Assembly (NCBI GenBank): GCA_000183865.1
Contig: CM001047.1
Location: 2,516,421 to 2,522,029 of the forward strand
DNA: 5,609 nucleotides
Source: Listeria marthii FSL S4-120
GTDB lineage: Bacteria; Bacillota; Bacilli; Lactobacillales; Listeriaceae
Direction of reading: 5' to 3'
The notes below the pieces were generated by a model. It searched no databases and was not told the DNA's origin. It saw nothing but the letters and a program-made list of their open reading frames with translations. This document shows positions 5,401 through 5,609 of the stretch, in pieces (position 1 is the first letter of the stretch; every line of letters begins with the position of its first letter). Position numbers and translations under genes: made by a program.

Positions 5401-5609
5401 TCTTTAAGCGAATGCGCATGAATAAGCGAAATCATTCTTTCAGCAATTTCTTGATCCACTCTTCCACTCTCGATAAAATCTAACGGATAATACAATTTAA
5501 TATCAGTTCGTCGTTCTCTGCCAATCGCTTCAACAACCGGAGACTCGGTCGATAATTCGCGCAGTTCCCCGTTTCCCATCAAAAGTTTAATCGGATCTTT
5601 CCCACTGCC
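5394..5609 (-). CDS. C-terminal 71 residues of an unrecognised protein (5' end outside window)
   Basis: The reading frame is open from the right edge (codon 5609-5607) to a TAA at 5394-5396, so this is the tail of a longer gene. It begins GSGKDPIKLLMGNGELREL and ends in SLIHAHSLKEK. TTG and ATG codons at 5582 and 5579 are internal: the frame continues upstream and neither has an SD in front. The segment is soluble-looking, charged and mixed alpha/beta, with a predicted helix near the end (VDQEIAERMISLIHAHSL). The opening GSGKD resembles part of a P-loop, but nothing preceding it is visible and I give it no weight. I do not recognise the family. It converges on the tautomerase gene with 34 bp between stop codons and shares its terminator. 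Confidence 0.85.
   Translation of the reverse strand, partial: GSGKDPIKLLMGNGELRELSTESPVVEAIGRERRTDIKLYYPLDFIESGRVDQEIAERMISLIHAHSLKEK

Overview
The window is low-GC Firmicute chromosome and most probably Listeria (sensu stricto). The predicted ArgS and RpoE proteins read like Listeria homologues I recall, and the order pyrG, rpoE, (small ORF), argS, DUF1934, M50 peptidase, 4-OT-like tautomerase resembles the L. monocytogenes chromosome and partly the ywhB/ywhC and ywiB/argS neighbourhoods of Bacillus subtilis. These comparisons are from memory, not a search. This is housekeeping sequence: I see no mobile element, CRISPR array, tRNA or rRNA.

Layout from left to right. Positions 1-984 (minus) hold the first 328 codons of pyrG, CTP synthase, which runs off the left edge. 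Positions 985-1351 contain no gene but are dense in signals: an untranslated pyrG leader of about 225 nt with a sigma-A promoter, a GGGC transcript start and an intrinsic terminator (the hallmarks of CTP-sensing attenuation by reiterative transcription), followed upstream by the rpoE terminator. Positions 1352-1888 (minus) are rpoE, the RNA polymerase delta subunit, best started at a TTG codon. Positions 2009-2161 (minus) are a 50-codon two-helix membrane protein gene, with an SD and its own promoter-like element just past argS. Positions 2254-3924 (minus) are argS, coupled by an ATGA overlap to a DUF1934 (YwiB-like) gene at 3921-4370 that has a near-consensus promoter. Positions 4448-5101 (minus) are an M50 site-2-protease-like membrane metallopeptidase. 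Divergent from it, 5174-5359 (plus) is a 61-codon 4-oxalocrotonate tautomerase family gene ending in a terminator shared with a convergent gene tail (5394-5609, minus) that enters from the right edge and that I do not recognise.

Functionally the minus-strand block combines translation (ArgS), transcription (RpoE) and CTP supply (PyrG). I see at least four separate promoter elements, so it is a run of adjacent short transcription units rather than one operon. The strongest regulatory signal is the pyrG leader. The least described pieces are the 50-residue membrane protein and an inverted repeat in the pyrG leader downstream of the attenuator.
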